Shown in pieces: positions 1 to 9,082 of a DNA stretch of 64,000 nt. The translations under genes and the position numbers were made by a program. The DNA is from Trichormus sp. M33_DOE_039 (lineage in GTDB: Bacteria > Cyanobacteriota > Cyanobacteriia > Cyanobacteriales > Nostocaceae). Positions within the stretch are counted from its first letter, which is position 1, and the number at the start of each line of letters is the position of its first letter. Where the stretch lies: NCBI GenBank assembly GCA_015296085.1, contig DVDT01000040.1, positions 1-64,000 of the forward strand, given 5' to 3'. The notes under the pieces were generated by a model that was not told the DNA's origin, did not search any database, and saw only the letters and a program-made list of their open reading frames with translations.

Positions 1-1
1 C

Positions 2-3000
2 AGAGGATATTGGCAACGTCCAGAATTAACAGCACAGAGGTTTATTCGGGACTGGGGACTCTTGAGAAGCAGGGGAGAAAAAAGCTTGTCTATGCCCCAT
101 GCCCTATATAAAACAGGCGATCGCGTCCGTTATCTGCCTGACGGTAAACTGGAATATTTGGGAAGATTAGATTATCAAGTCAAAATCCGGGGTTTTCGCA
201 TTGAATTGGGAGAAATTGAGGCTGTACTAACACAATATCCCGCAGTGGGACAGGCTGTGGTTACGGTGCGAGAAGATGAACCAGGAGAACCTCGTTTAGT
301 CGCTTACATTGTTCCCGACTCTCAGGGTGTGGCGGCAAATGATTTACAGCAATTCCTAGCTACTAAACTACCCAAATATATGATTCCTGGGGTATTTGTC
401 ACGTTAACGGACTTACCCTTAACACCCAATGGTAAAGTTGACCGTAAAGCCTTACCTACTCCCAAGACTCAATCCTTCAGTACAAAACTAGATGAAACGC
501 CTCGCACGCCAACGGAAGAAGTTTTGGCCAGTATTTGGACTACGGTACTGGGTGTTGAGTCGGTGGGGATTGAAGATAATTTCTTTGATTTAGGCGGTCA
601 TTCACTGCTGGCTACGCGTTTAATTTCTCAAGTGCGACGGGTATTTGGTGTAGAGTTGCCGTTGCATCATTTGTTTGCAAGTCCTAGGATTGCTGATTTA
701 GCCACGGTAATTGAACAAAGTCACAGAGAAACTAGCCCTATATTACCTATCCCACGCACTGGTAATTTACCTTTATCTTTTGCTCAACAACGCTTTTGGA
801 TTTTGGCACAGTTAGAGCCGGATAGCCCTTTTTATAATATTCCTTTGGCGGTGCAAATTCGGGGCAATATCGATTTGGATAGTTTGCAGCACAGTTTTAC
901 GGAAGTGGTGCGGCGACAGGAAATTTTACGGACGAATTTCTTGAATGTGGATGGACAGCCTGTTTTGAGGATTGCTGATGTTGATGATGTCCAGATACCA
1001 GTGATTGATTTGCAAGCACTACCGGAGTTTGAGCAACAGCAACAGGTGCAGGAGTTGGCGCGAACTCAGGCGCAACAGCCTTTTAATTTGGCTGATGATT
1101 TGTTGTGGCGGGTGCGCTTGGTACGCTTGGGGGAAGAGAATCAGGTTTTGTTATTGACTTTGCATCATATTATTGCTGATGCTTGGTCTGTGAGGTTGTT
1201 GGTTCGGGATGTGTTTTGCGCAAAGGCGCATACTGCAAGGCAGAATCCGCAGGGTACATACAAAGCTGAATTTTCACAGGATTTGGAAAACCCCTCTCCA
1301 AAGACGCGGAGCGGCTTCTCGCTAGAGTACCTCTCCCCTAAAAGGAGAGAGGCTTTAACTTTTCCCCCTTCCCTTGTAGGGAAGGGGGTTAGGGGGTTAG
1401 GTCATAACGAAGAAGAGAAAATTCAGTATGTAGATTTTGCTTATTGGCAAAGAGAGTGGTTAAAAGGGAGGGTTTTAGAGGAGCATTTGGAGTATTGGCG
1501 AGGACAGCTAGAGTCTGCGCCTGTGATGTTGGAATTACCGACAGATTACCCGCGTCCGGCTGTACAGTCTTTTCGGGGGGCTGTATATGGGTTTAATTTA
1601 CCCGCTGAATTAACTCAGGGTTTAAGAGATTTGAGTCGGCGTTATCACAGCACTTTATTTATGACTTTGTTGGCTGTCTGGAATGTGCTGTTATATCGTT
1701 ACAGTGGTAATGATGATATTGTAATTGGCAGTCCTATAGCTAATCGCAATCGTGTAGAGACGGAAGGATTAATTGGTTGTTTTGCTAATACTCTTGCTTT
1801 ACGTACTGATTTGAGTGGTAATCCTAGTTTTGCTACTTTATTAGAACGAGTACGGGCAACTGCTTTGGGTGCTTATGCCCATCAGGATTTACCTTTTGAA
1901 CAATTGGTGGAGGTACTGCAACCAGTGCGATCGCTCAGTCACTCACCACTTTTCCAAGTCATGTTAGTGTTGCAAAATTTACCTCTAATAGAGTTGGATA
2001 TGGGGGAAGTGCAATGGCAAGTAATTGAGGCGGATAGTGGTACAGCCAAATTTGACTTGACTTGGTTCGTGAACGAAACTTCTCAAGGCTTAAATTGTCA
2101 GTTGGAATATAATACTGATTTATTCACAGCCACAACAATTGAGCGTTTAGCTGGACATCTAGAAACATTATTAGCAGCAGTAGTTCTCAACCCACAGCAG
2201 CATATTAACGAACTACCATTATTGACAATTGCCGAACAACAGCAACTCGCACAATGGAACGCCACCCAACGCCAGTATCCTCAGCAGTGTTTACATGAAT
2301 TATTTGAAGCACAGGTAAAACAAACTCCTGAAAGTATAGCGGTGATTTGGGGTGAAGAACAGTTAACATACCAACAATTAAACACCAAAGCCAATCAATT
2401 AGCCTGTCATCTACAAAGTTTAGGAGTCAAGCCAGAAATTCCTGTAGGCATTTGCGTTGACCGTTCCCTAGATATGATTATCGGTTTATTGGGCATCCTC
2501 AAAGCTGGTGGTGCTTACGTTCCCCTAGACCCCACCTATCCCCAAGCTAGATTAGCTTTCATAATTGAAGATGCCCAAATGCAGGTGTTACTCACCCAGC
2601 AAAAGCAATTAACCAAACTCCCCCAACTCCAAATCCCCATAGTTTCCCTAGATTCCCCAATCCCCATTGCCCCTTATCCCCAGAGGGGGCCCCGAGTTCC
2701 CCAATCCCCAGTCCCCAGTCCCCAGTCCCCAATCCCCAATCCCCAATCCCCAACCAACCTAGCCTACATCATCTACACCTCCGGCACTACAGGCATTCCC
2801 AAAGGAGTCGCCATTACTCATCAAAGTCCGGTAACACTCATGTATTGGGCGAGAGAAATTTACTCACCAGTAGAATTAACAGGTGTTTTAGCTTCCACCT
2901 CAATTTGTTTTGACCTTTCAGTATTTGAAATCTTCGTCCCTTTGAGTTGGGGAGGTTGCGTTATCCTGGCTGATAATGCCTTACAACTAACGGAATTACC

Positions 3001-5638
3001 AGCCACCGCACAAGTAACCTTAATCAATACAGTCCCCTCAGCCGCTAGAGAACTGCTACGTTTAAATGGCATTCCCGCATCAGTGCAGACAGTAAATTTA
3101 GCAGGCGAACCTTTACCCAAATCCCTTGTAGACGAACTTTATCAACAATCCACAATTGAGCGAGTATACAATCTTTACGGGCCTTCAGAAGATACTACCT
3201 ACTCTACCTTTGCTTTCATACCTCCACACAGCCAACAAGCCCCTACAATCGGTAAACCCATCGCCAACACTCAAGTTTATATCCTAGATCAAAACCTACA
3301 ACCAGTTCCCGTTGGCGTACCAGGTGAAATTTACCTCAGTGGTGCAGGGTTAGCCAGAGGATATTGGCAACGTCCAGAATTGACAGCCGAGAGATTTATT
3401 AATCAACAGTCAACCCTTCAGGTACTCTTCGAGAACTCCTTCGGAGAACGGCAGTTCGGACTCGACGGAAACCGCCAAGACTCCGACTACCTCACAATCA
3501 GCACTCTCTACAAAACAGGCGATCGCGCTCGTTATCTTGCCGATGGTAACATTGAGTATCTCGGTCGTTTAGACCATCAAGTGAAACTGCGTGGTTTTCG
3601 TATTGAGTTAGGGGAAATTGAAGCGGCACTCAGCCAACATTCAGAGATAGCCCAGGCTGTAGTAATGGTTCGTCACGATACCCCAGAACATAGCCGCTTA
3701 GTGGCTTATGTTGTTCCCAAATGCCACATCGAAGTAGCAGAATTACGCCAATTTTTAGCAGACAAGTTACCTGCTTATATGCTACCGACAGCCTTTGTTG
3801 TCCTAGAAACTTTACCTTTAACAGCTAATGGTAAAGTAGACCGTTGCGCTTTGCCCATACCTGATTTATCGCCAGTCACTACCACCACAACCGCACCCCG
3901 AACACCTACAGAACAAAAATTAATTACTATCTGGAGTCAGGTGTTAGGTGTGGCATCTATCGGCATTCATGATAACTTCTTTAGATTGGGTGGTGATTCA
4001 ATTCTCGCAATTCAAGTGGTAGCCAAAGGTAATCAACAAGGCTTGGCTTTGCGTCCTCGGCAGATGTTCCAATATCAAACAGTGGCAGAACTAGCAGCCA
4101 TTGTGGACACTCACACCACATTATCTAGTGAGCAAACACCAGTAATAGGGGAAGTTCCGCTAACTCCCATTCAGCATTGGTTCTTTGAGCAAAATCTAGT
4201 AGATGCACATCATTGGAACCAAGCCATTCTTTTAGAAGTACACCAATCTCTCAACCCTGATTGGTTAAGGCAAGCATTAGATCAACTATTAGCACATCAT
4301 GATGGCTTGCGTTCATACTTTCAACAAACCGCCGACGGTTGGCGACAGTTTGCAGCTGCTTTTAGTCAATTAGATACTACCCAGAAAGCTAACCCCCAAC
4401 CCCTTCCCTACAAGGGAAGGGGAAAAATCAAAGCTTCTCTCTCTCTGGGAGAGAGGTTTTACTATATTGATATGTCAGAATTGACAATTCTTGCCCCAGA
4501 AAAAGTATTAGATACTATCGCTAATATTGCCAACGATTTACAAGCTAGTTTTAACCTAGAAACACTGCCATTGCTACGTGTAGCCTATTTTGACTGTGGT
4601 GAAACCCAAAATCATCGCTTATTACTCATCTTCCATCACTTAATTATCGATGGCATCTCTTGGCGGGTGTTTCTGGAAGATTTGCAACTAGCATACCAGC
4701 AACTTAGCCAAGGACAGGAAATCCTACTCCCACCCAAAACGACATCCTATCAACAGTGGGCAGTTAAACTTCAAGAATATACTTGGAGTGCCGATTTACA
4801 AGCAGCATTCAATTACTGGACATCTCCCACTTGGCAGCAAATACCAAATCTTCCCGTAGATTATGCCCCAGGTTCTAACACAATGGCAGATGTAGAAACC
4901 TACTGTACACTCCTGAGTGTGACAGATACCCAAGCCCTACTCCAAGAAGTTCCCAACGCCTACCGTACCCAAATCAATGATGTTTTATTAACAGCATTAG
5001 TATTAGCCTTCCAGACTTGGACAGGTGAAAATCGCCTGTCAGTGGAACTGGAAGGACATGGCAGAGAAGATTTGTTTCCAAGTATGAATTTATCTAGGAC
5101 AATGGGTTGGTTTACTAGCCTATTCCCGGTATTATTAGATATAAATCCATCTGCCGATCTAGGGATTTCTCTCAAAGCCATCAAAGAGCAACTACGGCAA
5201 ATTCCAGACCGTGGTCTTAGTTATGGATTGTTGCGTTATTTAGCATCGCCAACAATTCAAGACACCCTCAAAGCAATACCCTTACCACAAGTCAGATTTA
5301 ACTATTTAGGGCAATCTGACCAAATCTTCTCAAACCATTCTCTGTTTACTCCAGCGCGTGAATTTATCGGACACAGCCGTAGTCCTAGCGGAAATCGTAA
5401 TACTCTGATTGAAATTAACAGTATTGTCACAGGAGGAAAACTGCGACTTGATTGGACTTACAGTCAAAAACTGCATCAACGCCAAACCATCAGTACCTTA
5501 GCAGACAACTATCAACAAATATTACTTTCACTCATTCAACATTGTGTCACGCCTGAAGTTAGGGGGTTTACTCCGTCTGATTTCCCGCAAATGGATTTTA
5601 CTCAAGATGAATTAGATAAGTTGTTGGGGGAGTTGTGA
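2..5638 (+). CDS. Non-ribosomal peptide synthetase, 5'-truncated: (A end)-PCP-C-A(Ala)-PCP-E
   Basis: The reading frame is open from base 2, so the start lies upstream of the window. Domains in order: the end of an adenylation domain (A7 YKTGDR, A8 FRIELGEIE), a PCP with the phosphopantetheine serine in LGGHSLL (about 590-610), a condensation domain (HHIIADAWS near 1163), an adenylation domain (A3 YTSGTTGIPKG near 2770), a second PCP (LGGDSILA near 3990) and an epimerization domain (HHLIIDG near 4633, VRFNYLGQ near 5295). The specificity residues read by eye give DLFNNALTYK, which I recall as an alanine code in cyanobacterial synthetases; with the E domain this would supply D-Ala. Repeat-derived inserts interrupt the C, A and E domains in frame. 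First gene visible of a + strand cluster. The substrate call is moderately sure. Confidence 0.95.
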   Translation, partial: RGYWQRPELTAQRFIRDWGLLRSRGEKSLSMPHALYKTGDRVRYLPDGKLEYLGRLDYQVKIRGFRIELGEIEAVLTQYPAVGQAVVTVREDEPGEPRLVAYIVPDSQGVAANDLQQFLATKLPKYMIPGVFVTLTDLPLTPNGKVDRKALPTPKTQSFSTKLDETPRTPTEEVLASIWTTVLGVESVGIEDNFFDLGGHSLLATRLISQVRRVFGVELPLHHLFASPRIADLATVIEQSHRETSPILPIPRTGNLPLSFAQQRFWILAQLEPDSPFYNIPLAVQIRGNIDLDSLQHSFTEVVRRQEILRTNFLNVDGQPVLRIADVDDVQIPVIDLQALPEFEQQQQVQELARTQAQQPFNLADDLLWRVRLVRLGEENQVLLLTLHHIIADAWSVRLLVRDVFCAKAHTARQNPQGTYKAEFSQDLENPSPKTRSGFSLEYLSPKRREALTFPPSLVGKGVRGLGHNEEEKIQYVDFAYWQREWLKGRVLEEHLEYWRGQLESAPVMLELPTDYPRPAVQSFRGAVYGFNLPAELTQGLRDLSRRYHSTLFMTLLAVWNVLLYRYSGNDDIVIGSPIANRNRVETEGLIGCFANTLALRTDLSGNPSFATLLERVRATALGAYAHQDLPFEQLVEVLQPVRSLSHSPLFQVMLVLQNLPLIELDMGEVQWQVIEADSGTAKFDLTWFVNETSQGLNCQLEYNTDLFTATTIERLAGHLETLLAAVVLNPQQHINELPLLTIAEQQQLAQWNATQRQYPQQCLHELFEAQVKQTPESIAVIWGEEQLTYQQLNTKANQLACHLQSLGVKPEIPVGICVDRSLDMIIGLLGILKAGGAYVPLDPTYPQARLAFIIEDAQMQVLLTQQKQLTKLPQLQIPIVSLDSPIPIAPYPQRGPRVPQSPVPSPQSPIPNPQSPTNLAYIIYTSGTTGIPKGVAITHQSPVTLMYWAREIYSPVELTGVLASTSICFDLSVFEIFVPLSWGGCVILADNALQLTELPATAQVTLINTVPSAARELLRLNGIPASVQTVNLAGEPLPKSLVDELYQQSTIERVYNLYGPSEDTTYSTFAFIPPHSQQAPTIGKPIANTQVYILDQNLQPVPVGVPGEIYLSGAGLARGYWQRPELTAERFINQQSTLQVLFENSFGERQFGLDGNRQDSDYLTISTLYKTGDRARYLADGNIEYLGRLDHQVKLRGFRIELGEIEAALSQHSEIAQAVVMVRHDTPEHSRLVAYVVPKCHIEVAELRQFLADKLPAYMLPTAFVVLETLPLTANGKVDRCALPIPDLSPVTTTTTAPRTPTEQKLITIWSQVLGVASIGIHDNFFRLGGDSILAIQVVAKGNQQGLALRPRQMFQYQTVAELAAIVDTHTTLSSEQTPVIGEVPLTPIQHWFFEQNLVDAHHWNQAILLEVHQSLNPDWLRQALDQLLAHHDGLRSYFQQTADGWRQFAAAFSQLDTTQKANPQPLPYKGRGKIKASLSLGERFYYIDMSELTILAPEKVLDTIANIANDLQASFNLETLPLLRVAYFDCGETQNHRLLLIFHHLIIDGISWRVFLEDLQLAYQQLSQGQEILLPPKTTSYQQWAVKLQEYTWSADLQAAFNYWTSPTWQQIPNLPVDYAPGSNTMADVETYCTLLSVTDTQALLQEVPNAYRTQINDVLLTALVLAFQTWTGENRLSVELEGHGREDLFPSMNLSRTMGWFTSLFPVLLDINPSADLGISLKAIKEQLRQIPDRGLSYGLLRYLASPTIQDTLKAIPLPQVRFNYLGQSDQIFSNHSLFTPAREFIGHSRSPSGNRNTLIEINSIVTGGKLRLDWTYSQKLHQRQTISTLADNYQQILLSLIQHCVTPEVRGFTPSDFPQMDFTQDELDKLLGEL
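1291..1402. repeat. Dispersed repeat, copy 1 (inside the first NRPS gene)
   Basis: CCTCTCC..GGAGAGAGG and CCCCCTTCCCT..AGGGAAGGGGG stems, as at the other four sites. It is in frame within the C domain and adds about 45 residues (PSPKTRSGF to VRGLGHNEE) between the domain's two lobes. Confidence 0.85.
2653..2751. repeat. Heptamer-type repeat inside an adenylation domain
   Basis: Runs of CCCCAGT and CCCCAAT preceded by CCCCTTATCCCCAGAGGGG. In frame it encodes a Pro/Ser-rich loop (VPQSPVPSPQSPIPNPQSP) just before the A3 motif. The start of the block is found inverted at 11757-11815. Confidence 0.9.
4391..4457. repeat. Dispersed repeat, copy 2 (inside the NRPS E domain)
   Basis: CCCCTTCCCTACAAGGGAAG and then CTTCTCTCTC..GGGAGAGAGG. 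It encodes NPQPLPYKGRGKIKASLSLG in frame in the epimerization domain. Confidence 0.85.
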
Positions 5639-5857
5639 GAGAAGTTTTTTGAAACGCAAAGGTGCGCGGAGGTACGCTGAGTTTTTGCCATCATCAATTA
5701 GACTATGAAATACCAAAATCACCTTGCTTTTTCTTTGTAACTTTGCGCGTAACCTGTGGTTTAAGCTTTAGCCGTATGCGTGAGACAAGTTCATATTCTC
5801 AATCAGCAACGCCAAGAGAAGGCAATTTTTCTAACCCAAATTTGACAAGAAACTATC

Positions 5858-8800
5858 ATGCAGCCTGTGGATAAACGTCAAAATATAGAGAATATCTATC
5901 CGCTATCACCGATGCAGCAAGGAATGCTGTTTCATAGCTTGCTCACACCCCAAGCAGGCGTGTATGTACCACAAGTTTGCTTACATCTGGAAGGAAAACT
6001 AGATATCAACGCCTTACAAGCTGCATGGAATCAGGTTGTGATTAACCATCCAGCTTTACGTACCGCCTTTTATTGGGAACAGCGAGATAAACCTTTTCAA
6101 GTCGTATTTCGACAAGTAGAAATTCCTTGGCAATTTTTTGATTGGCAAGCAATATCAGAGGCAGAACTGAAGGTAAAATTAGAGGCATATTTAGAGAGCG
6201 ATCGCAGTTCATCTTTCGACCTCAAGCAGCCTCCCCTCATTCGTTTAACGCTCATTCAATTATCAGCAAATAAATATATTCTTATCTGGACACAACACCA
6301 TTTAATTCTCGATGGTTGGTCATCAGCATTAGTCATTAAAGAAGTCTTCCAAAACTATTATAATTCCCCTTCTTACTATCCTAATTCTCGCCCCTACGGT
6401 AGTTATATCGCCTGGTTACAGCAACAAGATAAAATCGCTGCTCAAACATTCTGGAAACAGCAACTCCAAGGATTTACCACACCCACATTAATAGATTCAT
6501 TCCCCCGACTAGAGGGCAAAAAATTCACACCCCAAGAAAAAACCCGCAGCCTCACCCCCAGTCAAACAACTTCCTTACAACAATGGGCAAAACAGCAACA
6601 ATTAACCCTCAATACTCTCTTACAGGGTGCTTTTGCTTTATTATTAAGCCGCTATTGCAACACCACAGATGTAGTCTTTGGTGCAACCTCATCAGGACGA
6701 CCCGCCACCCTAGCCGGTGTAGAGTCAATGGTAGGATTATTTATCAACACTTTGCCGGTGCGAGTGCAGGTTTCACCGTCAGATAATGTAGTTGTATGGT
6801 TGCAAAAATTACAAGCACAACAAGCAGAGACTCTAGACTATGAATTTACATCTCTTTTGGAAATTCAAGAATGGAGCGAACTTGCACCAGGAACTTCATT
6901 ATTTGACAGTATTTTAGTATTTGAAAATTATCCCGTTGATACAACGGGAATTTCAGGAAACCAAGATTTACGTATTATTGATATTCAATCTTTAGAGTGG
7001 ACAAGCTTTCCCCTGACAGTGTTAGTTTCTGTCGGCAATCATTTGTCATTGAAAATCAAATATGACCAAAACAGGTTTACAGATTATGCCATTACTCAAT
7101 TATTAGAGCATTTCTGTAATTTGTTATTAGGAATGAGTCCGCCAGAACAAAGTGTGGGGAACATACCTTTATTAACTCAGCAGGAGCATGAAACCATCGA
7201 TAGATGGAATCAAACAGAAGCATATTATCCCATAGAATGTATTCATGAACAATTTGCTGCCCAGGTAGAACGAACACCAGATAGTATTGCTGTGGTGTTT
7301 GGGGAACAACAACTGACTTATAGAGAATTAAATCAACATGCTAATCAATTAGCTCATTATTTACAAACCTGGGGAGTGCAAGCAGAAACACCAGTCGGGA
7401 TTTATATTGAGCGTTCCTTAGAAATGGTCATTGGTATCTTAGGTATCCTCAAAGCTGGGGGTAGTTATGTTCCTCTCGACCCCGCTTATCCTGCATCTAG
7501 GTTGGCATATATCATTAATGAAACTGAAATTTCGGTATTATTAACACAATCATTTTTATTAGATAAATTACCAAAATACTCTGGTAAAACTTTGTGCTTA
7601 GATACAGATTTGCAGGAAACAGCATCAGTATCTCAAAATAATCCCGCCACAGATGTTCATCCTGACAATGCAATTTACATCATCTATACTTCTGGCTCTA
7701 CTGGAACACCCAAGGGAGTTATTAACACTCATCGCGGTGTGAGTAATCGGTTGTATTGGATGCAGCAACAGTATGATTTACAAATAGGAGAAGCTGTTTT
7801 ACAAAAAACTCCTTTTAGTTTTGATGTCTCAGTGTGGGAATTCTTCTGGACATTACTGAATGGTGGTCGTTTAGTGATGGCTAAACCAGGAGGACATCAA
7901 GACACAAATTATTTATTAGAAATAATTGCACAGCAGCAAATCACTACATTACATTTTGTCCCAGCAATGTTGGGGGTATTTTTAGAAGCACCAAATTTAA
8001 GTGAATGTTGTCGCAGTGTAAAGCGGGTAATTTGTAGTGGTGAAGCCTTATCAATAGAAATTCAAAATCGCTTTTTCCATCTGTTGGATACAGAATTACA
8101 TAATTTATATGGCCCAACAGAAGCTGCCATTGATGTCACCTACTGGCAATGTCAACCTACAGATAATTTACATACAGTACCTATCGGTCGTCCTATTTCT
8201 AACACCCAAATTTACCTCCTGAATGACTATCTACAATCAGTCCCTTTAGGTGTCCCTGGGGAGATTTATATCGGTGGTGTAGGAGTAGCACGGGGTTATT
8301 GGAAACGTCCAGATTTAACGGCGGAAAGATTTATTCAGAAGGCAGAAGAACAGAGGGGAAATGGAAATGCTAACCCTAGTCTCCTCTACAAAACAGGCGA
8401 CCTTGCTCGCTACTTGCCTGATGGTAATTTGGAATACTTAGGGCGGTTGGATAATCAAGTAAAAATTCGGGGATTGAGGATTGAATTAGGAGAGATTGAA
8501 GCGGTACTGAATCAACATCCTGATGTGCAGCAATCTGTGGTGATTTTGGACTCAAAACAGTCTGATAATCAGCGTTTGCTAGCTTACGTGGTCAGGAGAT
8601 CAACTAGCGTAGAGTCAGAATATTTTACCAGCGAATTGCAGAAATTTCTCACATCTCAATTACCAGAGTATATGTTGCCATCAGCATTCGTGATGTTATC
8701 AGAATTACCTCTGTTACCTAACGGTAAAATCAATCGTCAAGCCTTACCTGCACCTGAGATTGTACGCCATGCTAATCAGTCTGATATTGCACCGCGTAAT

Positions 8801-9082
8801 TCTACAGAAACGCTGATTGCCAATATTCTGGCGGATGTGTTGCGATTAGAACGCATGGGAGTAGAGGAAAACTTCTTTGAATTGGGGGGAAATTCTCTCT
8901 CAGCAATTCGGGTGACATCACGGCTGAGGGAGGCTTTTCAATTGGATTTACCCTTACATACTGTATTTGAAAAACCCACAATTGCTGGACTGGCAGAACG
9001 AATTGCCATTCTGCAACAGAGTATCCAACAGATGCAAACTACTTCATCTTATCAATCAGGTCGTAAGGAGATTTCGCTATGA
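5858..9082 (+). CDS. Non-ribosomal peptide synthetase, C-A(Ser)-PCP
   Basis: 1074 residues forming one elongation module. The condensation domain opens with YPLSPMQQGMLFHSL, typical of DCL domains that accept a D-residue from an upstream epimerase, and has the active-site motif HHLILDGWS. This fits the E domain ending the preceding gene. The adenylation domain has A3 YTSGSTGTPKG and pocket residues read as DVWHISLIDK, one residue from the serine code DVWHLSLIDK known from characterised synthetases. The PCP serine is in LGGNSLSAIR near residue 1015. No epimerase, methylase or thioesterase. The stop codon overlaps the next start by 4 bp (ATGA), so the two genes are probably translationally coupled. 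Confidence 0.95.
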   Translation: MQPVDKRQNIENIYPLSPMQQGMLFHSLLTPQAGVYVPQVCLHLEGKLDINALQAAWNQVVINHPALRTAFYWEQRDKPFQVVFRQVEIPWQFFDWQAISEAELKVKLEAYLESDRSSSFDLKQPPLIRLTLIQLSANKYILIWTQHHLILDGWSSALVIKEVFQNYYNSPSYYPNSRPYGSYIAWLQQQDKIAAQTFWKQQLQGFTTPTLIDSFPRLEGKKFTPQEKTRSLTPSQTTSLQQWAKQQQLTLNTLLQGAFALLLSRYCNTTDVVFGATSSGRPATLAGVESMVGLFINTLPVRVQVSPSDNVVVWLQKLQAQQAETLDYEFTSLLEIQEWSELAPGTSLFDSILVFENYPVDTTGISGNQDLRIIDIQSLEWTSFPLTVLVSVGNHLSLKIKYDQNRFTDYAITQLLEHFCNLLLGMSPPEQSVGNIPLLTQQEHETIDRWNQTEAYYPIECIHEQFAAQVERTPDSIAVVFGEQQLTYRELNQHANQLAHYLQTWGVQAETPVGIYIERSLEMVIGILGILKAGGSYVPLDPAYPASRLAYIINETEISVLLTQSFLLDKLPKYSGKTLCLDTDLQETASVSQNNPATDVHPDNAIYIIYTSGSTGTPKGVINTHRGVSNRLYWMQQQYDLQIGEAVLQKTPFSFDVSVWEFFWTLLNGGRLVMAKPGGHQDTNYLLEIIAQQQITTLHFVPAMLGVFLEAPNLSECCRSVKRVICSGEALSIEIQNRFFHLLDTELHNLYGPTEAAIDVTYWQCQPTDNLHTVPIGRPISNTQIYLLNDYLQSVPLGVPGEIYIGGVGVARGYWKRPDLTAERFIQKAEEQRGNGNANPSLLYKTGDLARYLPDGNLEYLGRLDNQVKIRGLRIELGEIEAVLNQHPDVQQSVVILDSKQSDNQRLLAYVVRRSTSVESEYFTSELQKFLTSQLPEYMLPSAFVMLSELPLLPNGKINRQALPAPEIVRHANQSDIAPRNSTETLIANILADVLRLERMGVEENFFELGGNSLSAIRVTSRLREAFQLDLPLHTVFEKPTIAGLAERIAILQQSIQQMQTTSSYQSGRKEISL

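Noticed and set aside
2860-3120. Minus-strand ORF of 86 codons inside the first NRPS gene
   Set aside because: Lies fully within a well-supported NRPS A domain on the other strand and shows no domain of its own.
5662-5874. Plus-strand ORF between the first and second NRPS genes
   Set aside because: Overlaps the second NRPS start and consists of repeat-like sequence (GCAAAGGTGCGCGGAGG type); no protein features.
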